The notes: a model not told the origin generated them from the letters alone. A DNA stretch of 64,000 bases from Jeotgalicoccus meleagridis (GCF_903994045.1 NZ_CAJEWD010000004.1:62001-126000), one strand, 5' to 3'; numbered from the stretch's first letter, positions 1 through 9,629 are shown. Numbers and translations are program-made.

Positions 1-68
1 ACTCAGGCCCCTCGCACTAAAATCTTTCTAAATAGTAACATGTACTGTCTTTTATAGCTAAGAAAATG

Positions 69-992
69 CTAGCTATCGGTAAGCTTAACAGTCTTCTTAG
101 AACGTTTCGGTCGAGAGTTGTTGAAACGTAAAATAGTATAAATCACCAGTCCTAACCAAATTAAAGAATAAGAGATCTGATGGGTTGTGGTAAAGGCTTC
201 TCCGTAGATGAATATACTAATTAAAAGCATAAGTGTTGGTCCGATATACTGTAGTAATCCAATGACAGACAGTGGAATATACACCGCTCCTATGGCAAAC
301 ATTAACAGAGGAATAGCAGTGACTACACCAGTCCCTGTAGTATATAAAGTTTCCATGTTGAAGCCGAAATCTAAAGTATTCCCACCTGTGACATTAAGAT
401 AGATAATATAGATTAAAGCAAGTGGTGCTAAGACTGCAGTTTCCACAGCTAAAGCATAGGTCGCATCAATATTAATCGTCTTCTTAATCAGTCCGTAAAC
501 CCCAAAGGTAATAGCTAAGGTTAATGCTAGCCATGGAATACCACCAACCCCTAAGGACATGTATAGGACACCTAGAAAAACGATAAAAATTGCGAGCCAT
601 TCCCCTTTTGAAAACTTCTCTTTTAATACGAAAAAAGCGAGTAAAATACTGACAAAGGGGTTAATGTAGTAGCCCAAACTTGCTTCTAAAATATATCCTT
701 GATTGACTGCAAAAATATAGGTTAACCAGTTAGTAGAAATAATGATAGAAGCAAGGATAAGACTGATTGTTTTCTTCTTATTTGAAAATATGTAGGTCAG
801 ATTCGTTTTTAAATACTGCCATCGACCAGTGACAGCTATGTATACAAGCATAAAGATAAAAGACCAAAAAATTCTGTGAGCGATGATTTCAAGAGATGAT
901 ACCGATTCTATTTGTTTCCAGTATATCGGTAGTACTCCCCAAATCACATATGCACCCGCTGTAAGTAACATTCCTTTTGCAAAATTAGACAT
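69..992 (-). CDS. rarD: EamA-family permease, RarD type
   Basis: Inner-membrane drug/metabolite-type permease of 307 residues with about ten hydrophobic helices, the usual size for the RarD branch of the EamA family. The N-terminal part carries the RarD-like segments IWGVLPIYWKQ and AHRIFWS (roughly residues 18-46), and the protein ends in a lysine/arginine-rich cytoplasmic tail. The start is an ATG preceded by AGGTG at a normal distance. RarD proteins were named from a chloramphenicol-sensitivity phenotype, but their natural substrate is not established, so no substrate is assigned. It stands alone, with its 3' end near the window edge. Confidence 0.85.
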   Translation of the reverse strand: MSNFAKGMLLTAGAYVIWGVLPIYWKQIESVSSLEIIAHRIFWSFIFMLVYIAVTGRWQYLKTNLTYIFSNKKKTISLILASIIISTNWLTYIFAVNQGYILEASLGYYINPFVSILLAFFVLKEKFSKGEWLAIFIVFLGVLYMSLGVGGIPWLALTLAITFGVYGLIKKTINIDATYALAVETAVLAPLALIYIIYLNVTGGNTLDFGFNMETLYTTGTGVVTAIPLLMFAIGAVYIPLSVIGLLQYIGPTLMLLISIFIYGEAFTTTHQISYSLIWLGLVIYTILRFNNSRPKRSKKTVKLTDS

Positions 993-1069
993 TCAGACAC
1001 CTGCATTCAATTGATATAAATTAATTTTACAATTGATAATAAATTATGCAAATATTAAAACTTATTACA

Positions 1070-1106
1070 AAAATAAAAGACCTTGGGATGTAATAATCCC
1101 AAGGCC
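1070..1106 (-). terminator. Rho-independent terminator
   Basis: A hairpin with arms CCTTGGGAT (1081-1089) and ATCCCAAGG (1096-1104) is followed on the minus strand by a T-rich run. It lies directly downstream of the membrane protein gene ending at 1116. Confidence 0.8.
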
Positions 1107-1115
1107 TTACGCCAC

Positions 1116-2111
1116 TTATTCTAAGTCATCTGTCGGATTGTCTTTTACAAGAGTACTTTCTGCACGCTGATCTTCCATTTCATCTAATGATGCTCTACCT
1201 ACAAAGTAATAAGCAACTATTGAACCAACGATGCGGTAATATATCCATACGCTTAAAGCAATTAAGATGATAAACATCAAGAACATAAGAATAAACATTA
1301 TGAACGGTTGTTCTCCACCTACTGCAAATGCAGCTAATAGGCTAAAGCCAATAATGATGACAAAGATTAAAATAATCATGCCAATGTAATACAGTAAATT
1401 AGAGAAGAAGAGTTTAACCATGCTTGCTCTAGATTTAAAGGCTATATTCCAAGCGATTTTAAACTTATCCATCGTTGGTATTCTTGGCTCATCAATGTAA
1501 ACCATGAAGACCAATGATAGGTAAATGAACAGAATAATATATGGAATGTAGGCAAGAATTGAAATGATAATCGCTAAGATTACTAAGAAAATCATCATGA
1601 CAATAGATACACCTTGCATAGCGGAATCAGGGTTCTCGATCAACATTCCAAGCGGTGCGATAGGTAAAATAATAATGGTCACTAAAATATTTACAATAAA
1701 ACCAATAACAAGCGAGATAACAAAATAGAATAAAATACTAAGCAAAGTGAGTTTTATCAATTTAGAGTAGTTACCGTTTTTAAAGACATCATAGGCCTGG
1801 CTAAAGCTAACCGTCTCACCATTGTAAGCAAAAGCAAAGTAACGTAGTATCCCTGCCATAATTGGATAGATGACAAAAATCATTAAACCAATGTAGAGTA
1901 ACATTGCAACTAGGCTCCAAATTATCATCGACACTCCTACTGTTGCTTCACTCGCATCAGTAAAAGTTAGGAGCAGAGGTAGAAACATTAAAGCAAATAT
2001 GACAAGTGATGGAATAATCATACATAAAATAATTTGTAAAATAGAAAAACCGATTACTCTTCCATGTTGTCCTGCTGCTCTCTCCTTATATAACCTCAAG
2101 TATTCAAACAT
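1116..2111 (-). CDS. Polytopic membrane protein, DUF4013-like
   Basis: I do not recognise a specific function. The product has about 331 residues and six or more long hydrophobic segments in two blocks, the layout seen in DUF4013-type and glycerophosphoryl-diester-associated membrane proteins. An acidic soluble tail (residues ~300-331) closes the protein. The chosen ATG lies a normal distance after AAAGGTGAG; a GTG four codons upstream (2123) overlaps that Shine-Dalgarno sequence and is less likely. The divergent neighbours are a MarR regulator and an MMPL exporter, which may only be coincidental. The family assignment is tentative. Confidence 0.6.
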   Translation of the reverse strand: MFEYLRLYKERAAGQHGRVIGFSILQIILCMIIPSLVIFALMFLPLLLTFTDASEATVGVSMIIWSLVAMLLYIGLMIFVIYPIMAGILRYFAFAYNGETVSFSQAYDVFKNGNYSKLIKLTLLSILFYFVISLVIGFIVNILVTIIILPIAPLGMLIENPDSAMQGVSIVMMIFLVILAIIISILAYIPYIILFIYLSLVFMVYIDEPRIPTMDKFKIAWNIAFKSRASMVKLFFSNLLYYIGMIILIFVIIIGFSLLAAFAVGGEQPFIMFILMFLMFIILIALSVWIYYRIVGSIVAYYFVGRASLDEMEDQRAESTLVKDNPTDDLE

Positions 2112-2261
2112 AAATCCACTCACCTTTATATCGTTTACTCATCCATACCCGCTCACTTGCAATAACATTCATAAATCCAGTCATTTATTTTTGCAATCAT
2201 ATAGTTGAACATGTTAAACTACTTTTGCTTATCGACACATAAAAGAATGGAGGAAGAGTTA

Positions 2262-2732
2262 TTGCATGATAATAGAGATACAATAAACAGTCTAATGGCA
2301 GTCTTTGGTTACGGCTATGCCCATGTGTTTTCTGATGTCACAGAGTCCGTTCGTCAGATGCACATTTCAAAAGAACAACTGTCTATTTTAGAGTATCTAC
2401 ATATCAATGGATCTGCGACACCTACTGAATTATCTGAGAAGCTTAAGGTTCAAAAAAGTTCAATTGCACATGCACTTAGGAAACTGACTACTAAAAAACT
2501 AGTCAAATCAAGTCAGAATGTTGAATCCAAAGATAGACGCTCCAAACTAATTAGCTTAACTGATAGTGCAAACCAAGTCATAGAAGAAATATTAATGCAT
2601 CTACACACTACGATTGGTCATAAAATTGAAAATTTATCAGTTGAAGAACAAAAAAAGCTGACTGAAGCAAGTCAGATAATCATTAAAACTTTTAATATGG
2701 ATGGAGGATTATTTAATGAAACAGGTGCTTAA
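2262..2732 (+). CDS. MarR-family transcriptional regulator
   Basis: Winged-helix repressor of about 156 residues. The recognition region runs through the segments TPTELSEKLKVQKSSIAHALRKL and the wing KDRRSKLISLT, both typical of MarR proteins, flanked by dimerisation helices. The start is taken as TTG at 2262 because GGAGGA (2249-2254) sits seven bases before it; the upstream TTG/ATG at 2205/2211 and the ATG at 2247 have no such site. The 3' end overlaps the MMPL exporter gene by 17 bases, so the two are translationally coupled. MarR genes placed this way usually control the exporter they precede; the inducer is unknown. Confidence 0.85.
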   Translation: MHDNRDTINSLMAVFGYGYAHVFSDVTESVRQMHISKEQLSILEYLHINGSATPTELSEKLKVQKSSIAHALRKLTTKKLVKSSQNVESKDRRSKLISLTDSANQVIEEILMHLHTTIGHKIENLSVEEQKKLTEASQIIIKTFNMDGGLFNETGA

Positions 2733-5355
2733 ATTCAAATGGCCAATCACAGCACTTATGCTGATTTTCGCCATAGTTTCATTTATTTTATCACCAAATT
2801 TAACTGAACTTGCTGCAGAAAAAGGTGATGTGCAACTACCTGATTCTGCTGCTAGTGAAGAGGCTAGACAATTTTTAGAAAAACATGATCAAGATGTCGA
2901 GATGATGTCTTTAGTTTTAGAATTTAAAAATTCTCCACTCGAACACCAAGAAGATGTTGAGAATTATATCACTGACTTAGAGTCCCTAGACTATACAGAA
3001 AATGTGATCAATCCTTATTCTTTTAACGAAGATATGCAAGAAAGCTTTATAAATGAAGATACTGGTGTCTTGATGATTCCAATGGAATACGTTGGAGATA
3101 CGAATGATATCTTAAAAAATGCATCAGAAATCGAAAGTTTAAATGATACTGGTGCTGATTCATCAATTACTTCGAATGAAATGATTCAAAAAACACTTGA
3201 AGAAGATGCTATGAACGGTGTTCAAACTACAGAAATTTTCACCATTGCCATCATCGTCATCGTTCTGTTAGTGATGTTCCGTTCAGTCGTGACACCTTTT
3301 ATCCCATTAATTTCAGTGGGTATTGCTTACTTACTTGGTCAATCTTTCGTTGGCTGGTTCGTGGAATGGTTTGGTTTCCCGGTATCACCACAAACTCAGA
3401 GCTTTCTAATCGTTATTCTTTTTGGTATCGGTACGGATTATGTCATACTACTTCTTAACCGTTTCAAAGAAGAACTTGAACACCACGATAAAGAACAAGC
3501 TGTGATTAACACTTTCAAAACAGCAGGTAAAACTGTTCTGATTTCAGGACTATCTGGAGCCATACTATTTGGTGTCCTTTACTTTGCTAACTTTGAAATA
3601 TATCGTTCAGCTGTTGGTGTTGCTGTTGGTATTTTAGCTTTACTGCTTTCCTTATTTACTATCCTACCTACTCTAATGGTACTGTTTGGTAAATATATTT
3701 TCTGGCCAAGTAAACAAACTTCCGGATCAGGAGAAAGTAAGATTTGGACACCGCTTGGCATGATGTCCTTAAAATATCCAACACGTACAATTTTTGCAGT
3801 AGTAATCGTTTTAGGTGCCTTAATTTATTTCTACAACGATGAAGTTCAATATGACTCATTGTCAGAACTCGACGATTCTTACTCGGCTGTACATGCTGTT
3901 AATACAATCAGTGAAAGTTTTGATGCAGGTGCAACCTTCCCTGTTGAAGTGATCTTCAACAATGATGAAGAATTAGTAAATTCAGAAGGTCTCACACGTT
4001 TAGAATCTGTTGCAGATTCAGTTTCTAAAGTTGATGGAGTCAAAGAAGTTCAAACACTTACCCGTCCTATGGGAGATAAAATGAATGAACTCACAGTAAC
4101 CTATCAATTAAATCAAGCTAATGATGGTTTATCAGAGATACAAGATGGTCTAAGTGAAATGTCGACTGGACTCGCTGACATCAACGAACAAATATCCAAC
4201 ACTGAAACATCAGGTGGAGATTTGAGTGAACTTGAAGCAGGAATTGATGAGCTTAACCAAGGTATTTCTGGTGTGAGCCAATACTTAAGTGCGACAGGTG
4301 ACGTTCAAGGTGCTAGCGCTCAACTTCAACAGCTATCAGCTGGTGCTTCACAACTGTCAAGTGGTGTCTCACAAGCTAATCAACAAATTCAGACTCAAAC
4401 TGAAGCGGCAGCAAGTCAAATGGCTGAGCTTGCAAGCGGCCTACAAACAATGTCTGAAGGTATTGATGAAATCAATGAAGGCTTGAATGGTATTGGTGAC
4501 TTAATGACTGCAGTCGATGAGAATGACGCAAGTGCTATGACTGGACTAAACGTTCCAAACGAAATGTTAGAAGAAGAAGAATTCCAAACTGTTGTCGATC
4601 AATATTCATTTGCAGATGGGCAAGCTGTTAAGATGAATGTTGTTTTAGATGTCGATCCTTACAGCAATGAAGCTCTAACAGTTTTAGACGACATAGAAGC
4701 TGCTGTCGATAATGAACTCACACGTTTAGATCGTCCTGATACTGACGCCTATTATTCCGGCGTAACGAGTATGAACCGAGATCTTGATACCGTAACGAGT
4801 GAAGATTATACAAACGTAGTCATTCTCTTCATTGTTACTTTATTCATTATTCTAGCTGTGCTCTTTAGATCTCTTATCTTACCAATTGTAATGATTAGTT
4901 CTATCTTCATTACTTACTTTGCATCAATGACCATATCACAATGGATTCTATCACTGTTTGGTATCGATCAACTAAACTGGGCAGTACCATTCTTTAGCTT
5001 GATTATCTTTGTTGCTCTAGGAATCGATTACTCTATTTTCATTATCGACCGTTTCAAAGAAGAGGTACGATATACTACAATTAGAGATGCGATAGAAATT
5101 TCAATTAAGCGCATGGGAACAGTTGTTATTACAGCTGTAATCATATTGACAGGTACTTTTGCAGCACTCTATCCGTCTGGTATTGCCATACTTGTTCAAG
5201 TGACCAGTCTGATTATATTCGCACTATTTTTCTACGCCTTTATCGTTTTACCACTCCTTGTGCCAGCTTTAATTGTCACTTTAAAACGTGGTGCTTTCTG
5301 GCCATTTAGAATGCCAGGTGGAAAAGGTCGAGAAGATAGTTTTGACGACCGTTAA
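2716..5355 (+). CDS. MMPL/RND-type exporter (YdfJ-like)
   Basis: Large inner-membrane exporter of 879 residues in the MMPL branch of the RND superfamily. It has the twofold pattern: one N-terminal helix, an extracytoplasmic domain, five helices (~170-335), a second domain, then five helices (~690-860). Both halves contain the conserved GTDY / GIDY aspartate motif used for proton coupling. The second extracytoplasmic domain (~440-600) is a long glycine-, serine- and leucine-rich heptad region predicted as coiled coil, as in Gram-positive YdfJ/YhgE-like proteins. ATG 2716 is chosen because GGAGGA at 2703-2708 lies seven bases before it. Likely co-transcribed with and controlled by the overlapping MarR gene. 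Substrate unknown. Confidence 0.85.
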   Translation: MKQVLKFKWPITALMLIFAIVSFILSPNLTELAAEKGDVQLPDSAASEEARQFLEKHDQDVEMMSLVLEFKNSPLEHQEDVENYITDLESLDYTENVINPYSFNEDMQESFINEDTGVLMIPMEYVGDTNDILKNASEIESLNDTGADSSITSNEMIQKTLEEDAMNGVQTTEIFTIAIIVIVLLVMFRSVVTPFIPLISVGIAYLLGQSFVGWFVEWFGFPVSPQTQSFLIVILFGIGTDYVILLLNRFKEELEHHDKEQAVINTFKTAGKTVLISGLSGAILFGVLYFANFEIYRSAVGVAVGILALLLSLFTILPTLMVLFGKYIFWPSKQTSGSGESKIWTPLGMMSLKYPTRTIFAVVIVLGALIYFYNDEVQYDSLSELDDSYSAVHAVNTISESFDAGATFPVEVIFNNDEELVNSEGLTRLESVADSVSKVDGVKEVQTLTRPMGDKMNELTVTYQLNQANDGLSEIQDGLSEMSTGLADINEQISNTETSGGDLSELEAGIDELNQGISGVSQYLSATGDVQGASAQLQQLSAGASQLSSGVSQANQQIQTQTEAAASQMAELASGLQTMSEGIDEINEGLNGIGDLMTAVDENDASAMTGLNVPNEMLEEEEFQTVVDQYSFADGQAVKMNVVLDVDPYSNEALTVLDDIEAAVDNELTRLDRPDTDAYYSGVTSMNRDLDTVTSEDYTNVVILFIVTLFIILAVLFRSLILPIVMISSIFITYFASMTISQWILSLFGIDQLNWAVPFFSLIIFVALGIDYSIFIIDRFKEEVRYTTIRDAIEISIKRMGTVVITAVIILTGTFAALYPSGIAILVQVTSLIIFALFFYAFIVLPLLVPALIVTLKRGAFWPFRMPGGKGREDSFDDR

Positions 5356-5399
5356 GAAGGGTAAATATTAATAGAATAATAGAAAGTGGGGACAGATAA

Positions 5400-5642
5400 A
5401 TGCCAGGCGAAAAAAATGCTGGAATAGCCGCCGTGCTAAGCTTTTTTGTTACCGGACTCGGACAAATATATAATGGGCAGATTTTTAAAGGGATCTTGCT
5501 CATCCTTATACAAATAGTTAATGGGCTACTCTTATATATACTAATTGGATTTATTACAATGCCAATTGTTTGGTTGTATGGTGTGATTAATGCATATCGA
5601 CACGCAGAAAGAATTAATCGTCGTTTGTACAATAGACACTAG
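5400..5642 (+). CDS. Small TM2-like membrane protein
   Basis: An 80-residue protein with two or three hydrophobic segments and the opening pattern K-N-A-G-I-A-A-V-L-S-F-F-x-x-G-L-G-Q-I-Y-N-G, which matches the short TM2/DUF5683-type membrane proteins of Firmicutes. The tail is basic. A GTGGGGA ribosome site lies upstream of the ATG. It follows the exporter gene by 44 bases and precedes a strong terminator, so it probably closes that transcript. No function is known for the family. Confidence 0.65.
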   Translation: MPGEKNAGIAAVLSFFVTGLGQIYNGQIFKGILLILIQIVNGLLLYILIGFITMPIVWLYGVINAYRHAERINRRLYNRH

Positions 5643-5654
5643 CCAATGACAAAA

Positions 5655-5698
5655 TAAAACAGCTTGGTTTTCTAAAATAGAAAACCAAGCTGTTTTGT
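5655..5698 (+). terminator. Rho-independent terminator
   Basis: A perfect hairpin with arms AAAACAGCTTGGTTTTCTA and its complement around a short loop, followed by a T-rich stretch. It ends the MarR-MMPL-TM2 transcript. Confidence 0.85.
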
Positions 5699-5750
5699 TA
5701 TGCCAAAAAATAATGTTACAATTATCTTAACTTTTAAGGGATGTGAACAT

Positions 5751-6308
5751 ATGGGCTGGGAATTTATTGCATTTTTCTTTGGTGCAGCTGCCATCGGTAT
5801 TTTCTTTTTATTTATCGTGTTAATCATCGCACTATTAAAATGGCTTCTACAAGGATATTTTTTATTTAGAGTTGCAGAAATTAAAGGCTATCACTTACCA
5901 TTTTTAGCTTTTCTACCATTTGGAACTTTTTATATAGGTGGCCAAGCCTATGATGGTAATATTATGAAAAAAGGATCATTTGAACCTAAGCAACTAGGTC
6001 TTGCTTTTGTTATCGGTGGTCTCGTCTTATACATCATGGGTCTCAGTATTGGTGATATTGCAATTACTTATGTCTTGATGGAATCCATCGCTTTCGTCGG
6101 AATTTTTACCGCCTATGTTAAACAGCCTGTCCTCGGTGTACTACTCGCACTATTAAATGCTGTCACAGGTGGAATTGCAGCAATTATCATTCTTTTCTTA
6201 TACTCTAGAAAATTAAGAGAAGAGCATGACGGTAGTCAATTATTTAAAGAAAATAACGACAGTGATAAAAGTCATCCAAACGATCCTAATTTGAATAGAG
6301 ATATATAA
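5751..6308 (+). CDS. Hypothetical membrane protein
   Basis: I do not recognise this protein. It has 185 residues, four to five hydrophobic helices (~8-38, 75-95, 100-125, 130-155) and a polar, asparagine/aspartate-rich C-terminal tail. ATG 5751 is chosen because TTAAGGGA ends about nine bases upstream; an in-frame ATG at 5700 sits directly behind the previous terminator with no ribosome site. It is a single-gene unit between two terminators. Confidence 0.6.
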   Translation: MGWEFIAFFFGAAAIGIFFLFIVLIIALLKWLLQGYFLFRVAEIKGYHLPFLAFLPFGTFYIGGQAYDGNIMKKGSFEPKQLGLAFVIGGLVLYIMGLSIGDIAITYVLMESIAFVGIFTAYVKQPVLGVLLALLNAVTGGIAAIIILFLYSRKLREEHDGSQLFKENNDSDKSHPNDPNLNRDI

Positions 6309-6311
6309 AAA

Positions 6312-6346
6312 AATTCAGCCGATTCTTTTGAATCGGCTGATTTTTT
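6312..6346. terminator. Bidirectional terminator
   Basis: Hairpin CAGCCGATTC-loop-GAATCGGCTG flanked by A-run and T-run, between two convergent genes and able to serve both. Confidence 0.85.
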
Positions 6347-7458
6347 TATTTTGCTGGGACATTTAAAATTGTTTGGTATAAAACATCCGCACCTGTTTGC
6401 ATTCTTTCATGATTAAAAGTCATATCAGGATGATGAAGACCTGGTGTTAAATCACAACCTAAACCTAGCATTGCACCTTTTAAGTTAGGATATTGCACGG
6501 TGTAGTTATGGAAATCGTCTCCCCCACTTGTCACGATCGGTTCTAACAAGTGCTCTTCTCCAACTGTGTCAATGATTGCTGAACGAAAGACCGCAATTGC
6601 ATCTTCATTGCTCTCACTTGCAACGATGCTTGATTCCTCAAGGTTTTCAATTTTTACATCATATAATTCTTCAACCACTCTTAAAATATTATGGATATTT
6701 TCTTTCAGTTCTTTCATAGCCGAGTTTGTTTGAGCGCGCACATCGATTCCACATTCTGCAGAACCTGGAATGATATTTAAAGATTTAGAACCTGCCATAA
6801 ATTTTGTCATTTTAGCACTCGTTGGAACCATAGGATTAATATGTATTTTAGATAGCATATTAACAATCGCTGAGCCTACTTCTATGGCATTTGAATTTAG
6901 GTGAGGTCTGGCACCATGTGCATCATGACCTGAAATTCTAAATTCAAAAGAACCTGCAGACCCATGCTCAATACTTGGAGAGATAAAACCATCTCTCGCT
7001 TCTTCTATCGGACGAAGGTGAATACCAAACATATAATCTAAAGGATCGATTACGCCTTCTTTCAAGACATCTAAGGCACCTGTTCCTAACTCTTCAGCAG
7101 GTTGGAAGACAAATCGTACCCCTCTAGTTTTTAAAGCTTCATGATCTTTAAGTTTTAACATGGCACCAATCACCATAGAAATATGCGAATCATGACCACA
7201 AGAATGATTCGCTTGAAGACGCCCGTTAACCTCTTGGTAAAGTGCATCAATATCTGCTCTCATGCCAATCAATGGGTAATCTCCACTCCAGTTTCCCATA
7301 TCACAATATAAGCCTGTAATATTTTTAAATTTAACTGGTTCAAACCCTTCTGACTTCAAAAAGTCGTATATGTAATCTGTCGTTTTGACTTCTTCATTAC
7401 TCAACTCCGCGTTTTGATGAATATGGTTAAATATCTCATTAATCTTTGTCTCTATCAT
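6346..7458 (-). CDS. M20D-family amidohydrolase
   Basis: Zinc-dependent N-acyl-amino-acid hydrolase of 370 residues. The M20D metal motifs are visible: MRADIDAL (~66-73), SCGHDSH (~86-92), QPAEE (~118-122) and the late GLHHPDMTF histidines (~340). The central dimerisation domain contains GHDAHGARPH. Family members remove acetyl, succinyl or aromatic acyl groups from amino acids or from N-acetyl-diaminopimelate. It is divergent from an N-acyl-amino-acid racemase-type enolase with 146 bases between the starts, so an N-acylated amino acid is the likely substrate. An AGAGGG site precedes the ATG. The exact acyl group and amino acid cannot be read from sequence. Confidence 0.85.
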   Translation of the reverse strand: MIETKINEIFNHIHQNAELSNEEVKTTDYIYDFLKSEGFEPVKFKNITGLYCDMGNWSGDYPLIGMRADIDALYQEVNGRLQANHSCGHDSHISMVIGAMLKLKDHEALKTRGVRFVFQPAEELGTGALDVLKEGVIDPLDYMFGIHLRPIEEARDGFISPSIEHGSAGSFEFRISGHDAHGARPHLNSNAIEVGSAIVNMLSKIHINPMVPTSAKMTKFMAGSKSLNIIPGSAECGIDVRAQTNSAMKELKENIHNILRVVEELYDVKIENLEESSIVASESNEDAIAVFRSAIIDTVGEEHLLEPIVTSGGDDFHNYTVQYPNLKGAMLGLGCDLTPGLHHPDMTFNHERMQTGADVLYQTILNVPAK

Positions 7459-7567
7459 AGAATCCCTCTTCTTTAATAGTTTTATGTATTATTTAATATA
7501 GCATAAAATTAATTGTAAGAAAATTTAATTAATACAGATAAAACAGAGAAATGTTCTATATATGGTG

Positions 7568-7573
7568 TATAAT
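7568..7573 (+). promoter_or_regulatory. Candidate -10 element
   Basis: A perfect TATAAT preceded directly by TG lies 31 bases before the start of the racemase gene. No good -35 hexamer stands at 17 bases, so it may act as an extended -10-like promoter. Confidence 0.45.
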
Positions 7574-7604
7574 ACTTGTATATCACGATAACGGAGGACA
7601 AAAA

Positions 7605-8744
7605 ATGAAGATTAAAGAAATCAAATTATATCAACTATTAATGGATATGAGAAATCCATTTACAACGTCTTTTGGCACTCAACAGAAACGCTTTATCACT
7701 ATTGTTGAGGCAATTGATGAGGACGGTACAAGTGGTTTTGGTGAATGTGTTTCCGGTGAAGATCCTCTTTATTCGGAAGAATTTATGGACTCAACTTTAA
7801 TTGCACTTAAAAAATACTTTGGGCCATTAGTCATCGGTAAAGAAATTTCACATCCTGATGAAGTGTGGGAGATTTACAAACCTTTCAAACGTAATAATAT
7901 GGCTAAAGCTTGTATTGAAGGTGCAGTGTGGGATTTATATGCTAAACAAAAAGGCATTACACTCGCAGAAGCTCTAGGTGGTAAAAAGACTTCTGTTGAT
8001 GTTGGTGTCTCTTTAGGTATTGAAGATACTGATGAGGCATTACTCGAAAAAATAGATGAGAAAGTTAAAGAAGGCTACAAAAGAATTAAAGTTAAGATTA
8101 AACCTGGCCGTGACGTAGATATGATTAAGAATATCCGTGAAGTTTATCCAGATATTCCACTCATGGTTGATGCTAACTCTGCTTACACTTTAGATGATAT
8201 TGAGACCCTAAAAGCTTTAGATGAGTTCAACCTAATGATGATTGAACAACCATTGATGGCTGGAGATTTAATCGATCACGCTAAATTACAAAAAGAAATT
8301 AAAACACCCGTTTGTCTTGATGAAAGTATAGATTCTTACGAAGCTGCCGCTGCTGCTATAGAGATGGGAAGCTGTCAGATTATCAATGTTAAAGTCGGCC
8401 GTGTAGGTGGATTAACTCAATCTATTAAAATTCATGATCTTGCTGAAAAACACAATATTCCTCTCTGGTGTGGTGGGATGTTAGAAGCAGGTGTTGGAAG
8501 ACTACATAACGTAGCAATTACTTCACTTAGCAATTTCACTTTACCGGGAGACACGGCTTCTTCTTCAAGATACTGGTTTGAAGATATTATTACTCCTGAA
8601 GTTGTCGCAGAAAATGGTACAGTGACCATCAGTGACAAACCTGGAATTGGAGCAGAAGTTGATTTTGACAAGATGAAACAATACTTAGTTAAGACTGAGA
8701 CTATTACTGCAGATGACCAATTAGATATGATTATGCATAACTAA
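7605..8744 (+). CDS. N-acyl-amino-acid racemase / o-succinylbenzoate synthase-type enolase
   Basis: Enolase-superfamily enzyme of 379 residues in the MenC/NSAR group. Catalytic features are present in order: KxK on the second strand (RIKVKIKPG, ~163), the metal ligands D (MVDAN, ~190), E (MIEQP, ~215) and D (CLDES, ~240), and the opposing lysine in NVKVGRVGG (~264). The group either makes o-succinylbenzoate for menaquinone or racemises N-succinyl-amino acids. No men genes are near, while an M20 deacylase is divergent, so the racemase role is more likely here (inference). ATG 7605 follows GGAGG (7593-7597); the in-frame extension to 7551 overlaps the promoter. Confidence 0.8.
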   Translation: MKIKEIKLYQLLMDMRNPFTTSFGTQQKRFITIVEAIDEDGTSGFGECVSGEDPLYSEEFMDSTLIALKKYFGPLVIGKEISHPDEVWEIYKPFKRNNMAKACIEGAVWDLYAKQKGITLAEALGGKKTSVDVGVSLGIEDTDEALLEKIDEKVKEGYKRIKVKIKPGRDVDMIKNIREVYPDIPLMVDANSAYTLDDIETLKALDEFNLMMIEQPLMAGDLIDHAKLQKEIKTPVCLDESIDSYEAAAAAIEMGSCQIINVKVGRVGGLTQSIKIHDLAEKHNIPLWCGGMLEAGVGRLHNVAITSLSNFTLPGDTASSSRYWFEDIITPEVVAENGTVTISDKPGIGAEVDFDKMKQYLVKTETITADDQLDMIMHN

Positions 8745-8746
8745 TA

Positions 8747-8784
8747 AAAAAGAGAAGATCCACTACTCGGGATCTTCTCTTTTC
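8747..8784. terminator. Bidirectional terminator
   Basis: Hairpin AAAAGAGAAGATCC-loop-GGATCTTCTCTTTT between convergent genes, with A and T runs on the two sides. Confidence 0.85.
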
Positions 8785-9629
8785 AATTCTACAACGACAA
8801 TTTCAGGATGATTAAACACTCTAAAAGGAAAACGGCTATTACCAAGACCACGACTGACAACCATAGTCGTGCCATTTCTTTCATGCATTCCTTCTGTATA
8901 TTTAGGATTTATACCTTGGTGCGGAGCGTAAAGTCCTTTGACTACTGGTAATCTTATTTGGCCACCATGTGCATGGCCACAAAAGACAAGATCTACCGGA
9001 TATTTACTATACATTTTTAACAACTCTGGCCGATGTGCGAGTAAAATTGTAAAGTCATTAGGCAAATTAGTCGTGTTTTTCTTTAAAGCTTGCTCAAAAT
9101 CACGATAGGTCCAAGCATTTTCCTCATCACCAAAGAACCAAACATCATCGATGCCAGCCAGATTGATATAGTCACCATTTTTTTCTAATTCAACTGGTTT
9201 TTTGGTTACAGACCTCACCTTTGAGCTTCCAATAATCTCAAATAACTTATGGAAATTTCTATAGTCTGCCTCGTGGTTTCCTGTGACATAATAAGTGTCT
9301 TTGATATCTGTGACACGCTCTATAAAAGCCTTAGAGCGCTTTAAGAAAGGTGTTCGTCTGTCTATGACATCGCCTGTAATAAAAATCACATCTGGATGAC
9401 TTTTTTTAATAGCTTTTAAGAGCTGTCTCGCTCGTCTTCCAAAAAAAGCGTTATGATAATCCGATACTTGTACAATTTTATAACCATCGAAACCTACTGG
9501 TACATTTTTAGAGCGATACTGATATCTTGTTGTAATGATATGTTTGTCTTCGGTCCATAGGAAACGAGCTAGTGCAATGATAAATGCCAAAATAAGCTGG
9601 CTAGCCTTTATAATTTTAAATCGACTCAT
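8763..9629 (-). CDS. Membrane-anchored metallophosphoesterase (YkuE-like)
   Basis: Calcineurin-like phosphoesterase of 288 residues with one N-terminal hydrophobic anchor (~10-25). All metal motifs are visible: SDYH (DxH, ~57), TGDVID (GDxxD, ~85), GNHEAD (~117), LAHRP (~197) and GHAHGGQ (~218). The layout matches YkuE-type enzymes of Firmicutes, which act at the membrane on phosphoesters, possibly lipid-linked. Its ATG overlaps the stop of the upstream CNNM transporter gene by four bases, so the pair is one operon. The terminator hairpin overlaps its last codons. Confidence 0.8.
   Translation of the reverse strand: MSRFKIIKASQLILAFIIALARFLWTEDKHIITTRYQYRSKNVPVGFDGYKIVQVSDYHNAFFGRRARQLLKAIKKSHPDVIFITGDVIDRRTPFLKRSKAFIERVTDIKDTYYVTGNHEADYRNFHKLFEIIGSSKVRSVTKKPVELEKNGDYINLAGIDDVWFFGDEENAWTYRDFEQALKKNTTNLPNDFTILLAHRPELLKMYSKYPVDLVFCGHAHGGQIRLPVVKGLYAPHQGINPKYTEGMHERNGTTMVVSRGLGNSRFPFRVFNHPEIVVVELKREDPE

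Noticed and set aside
208..402. Small open frames antisense to rarD and to many other genes
   Set aside because: They lack ribosome sites, follow the codon shadow of real genes and resemble no protein family.
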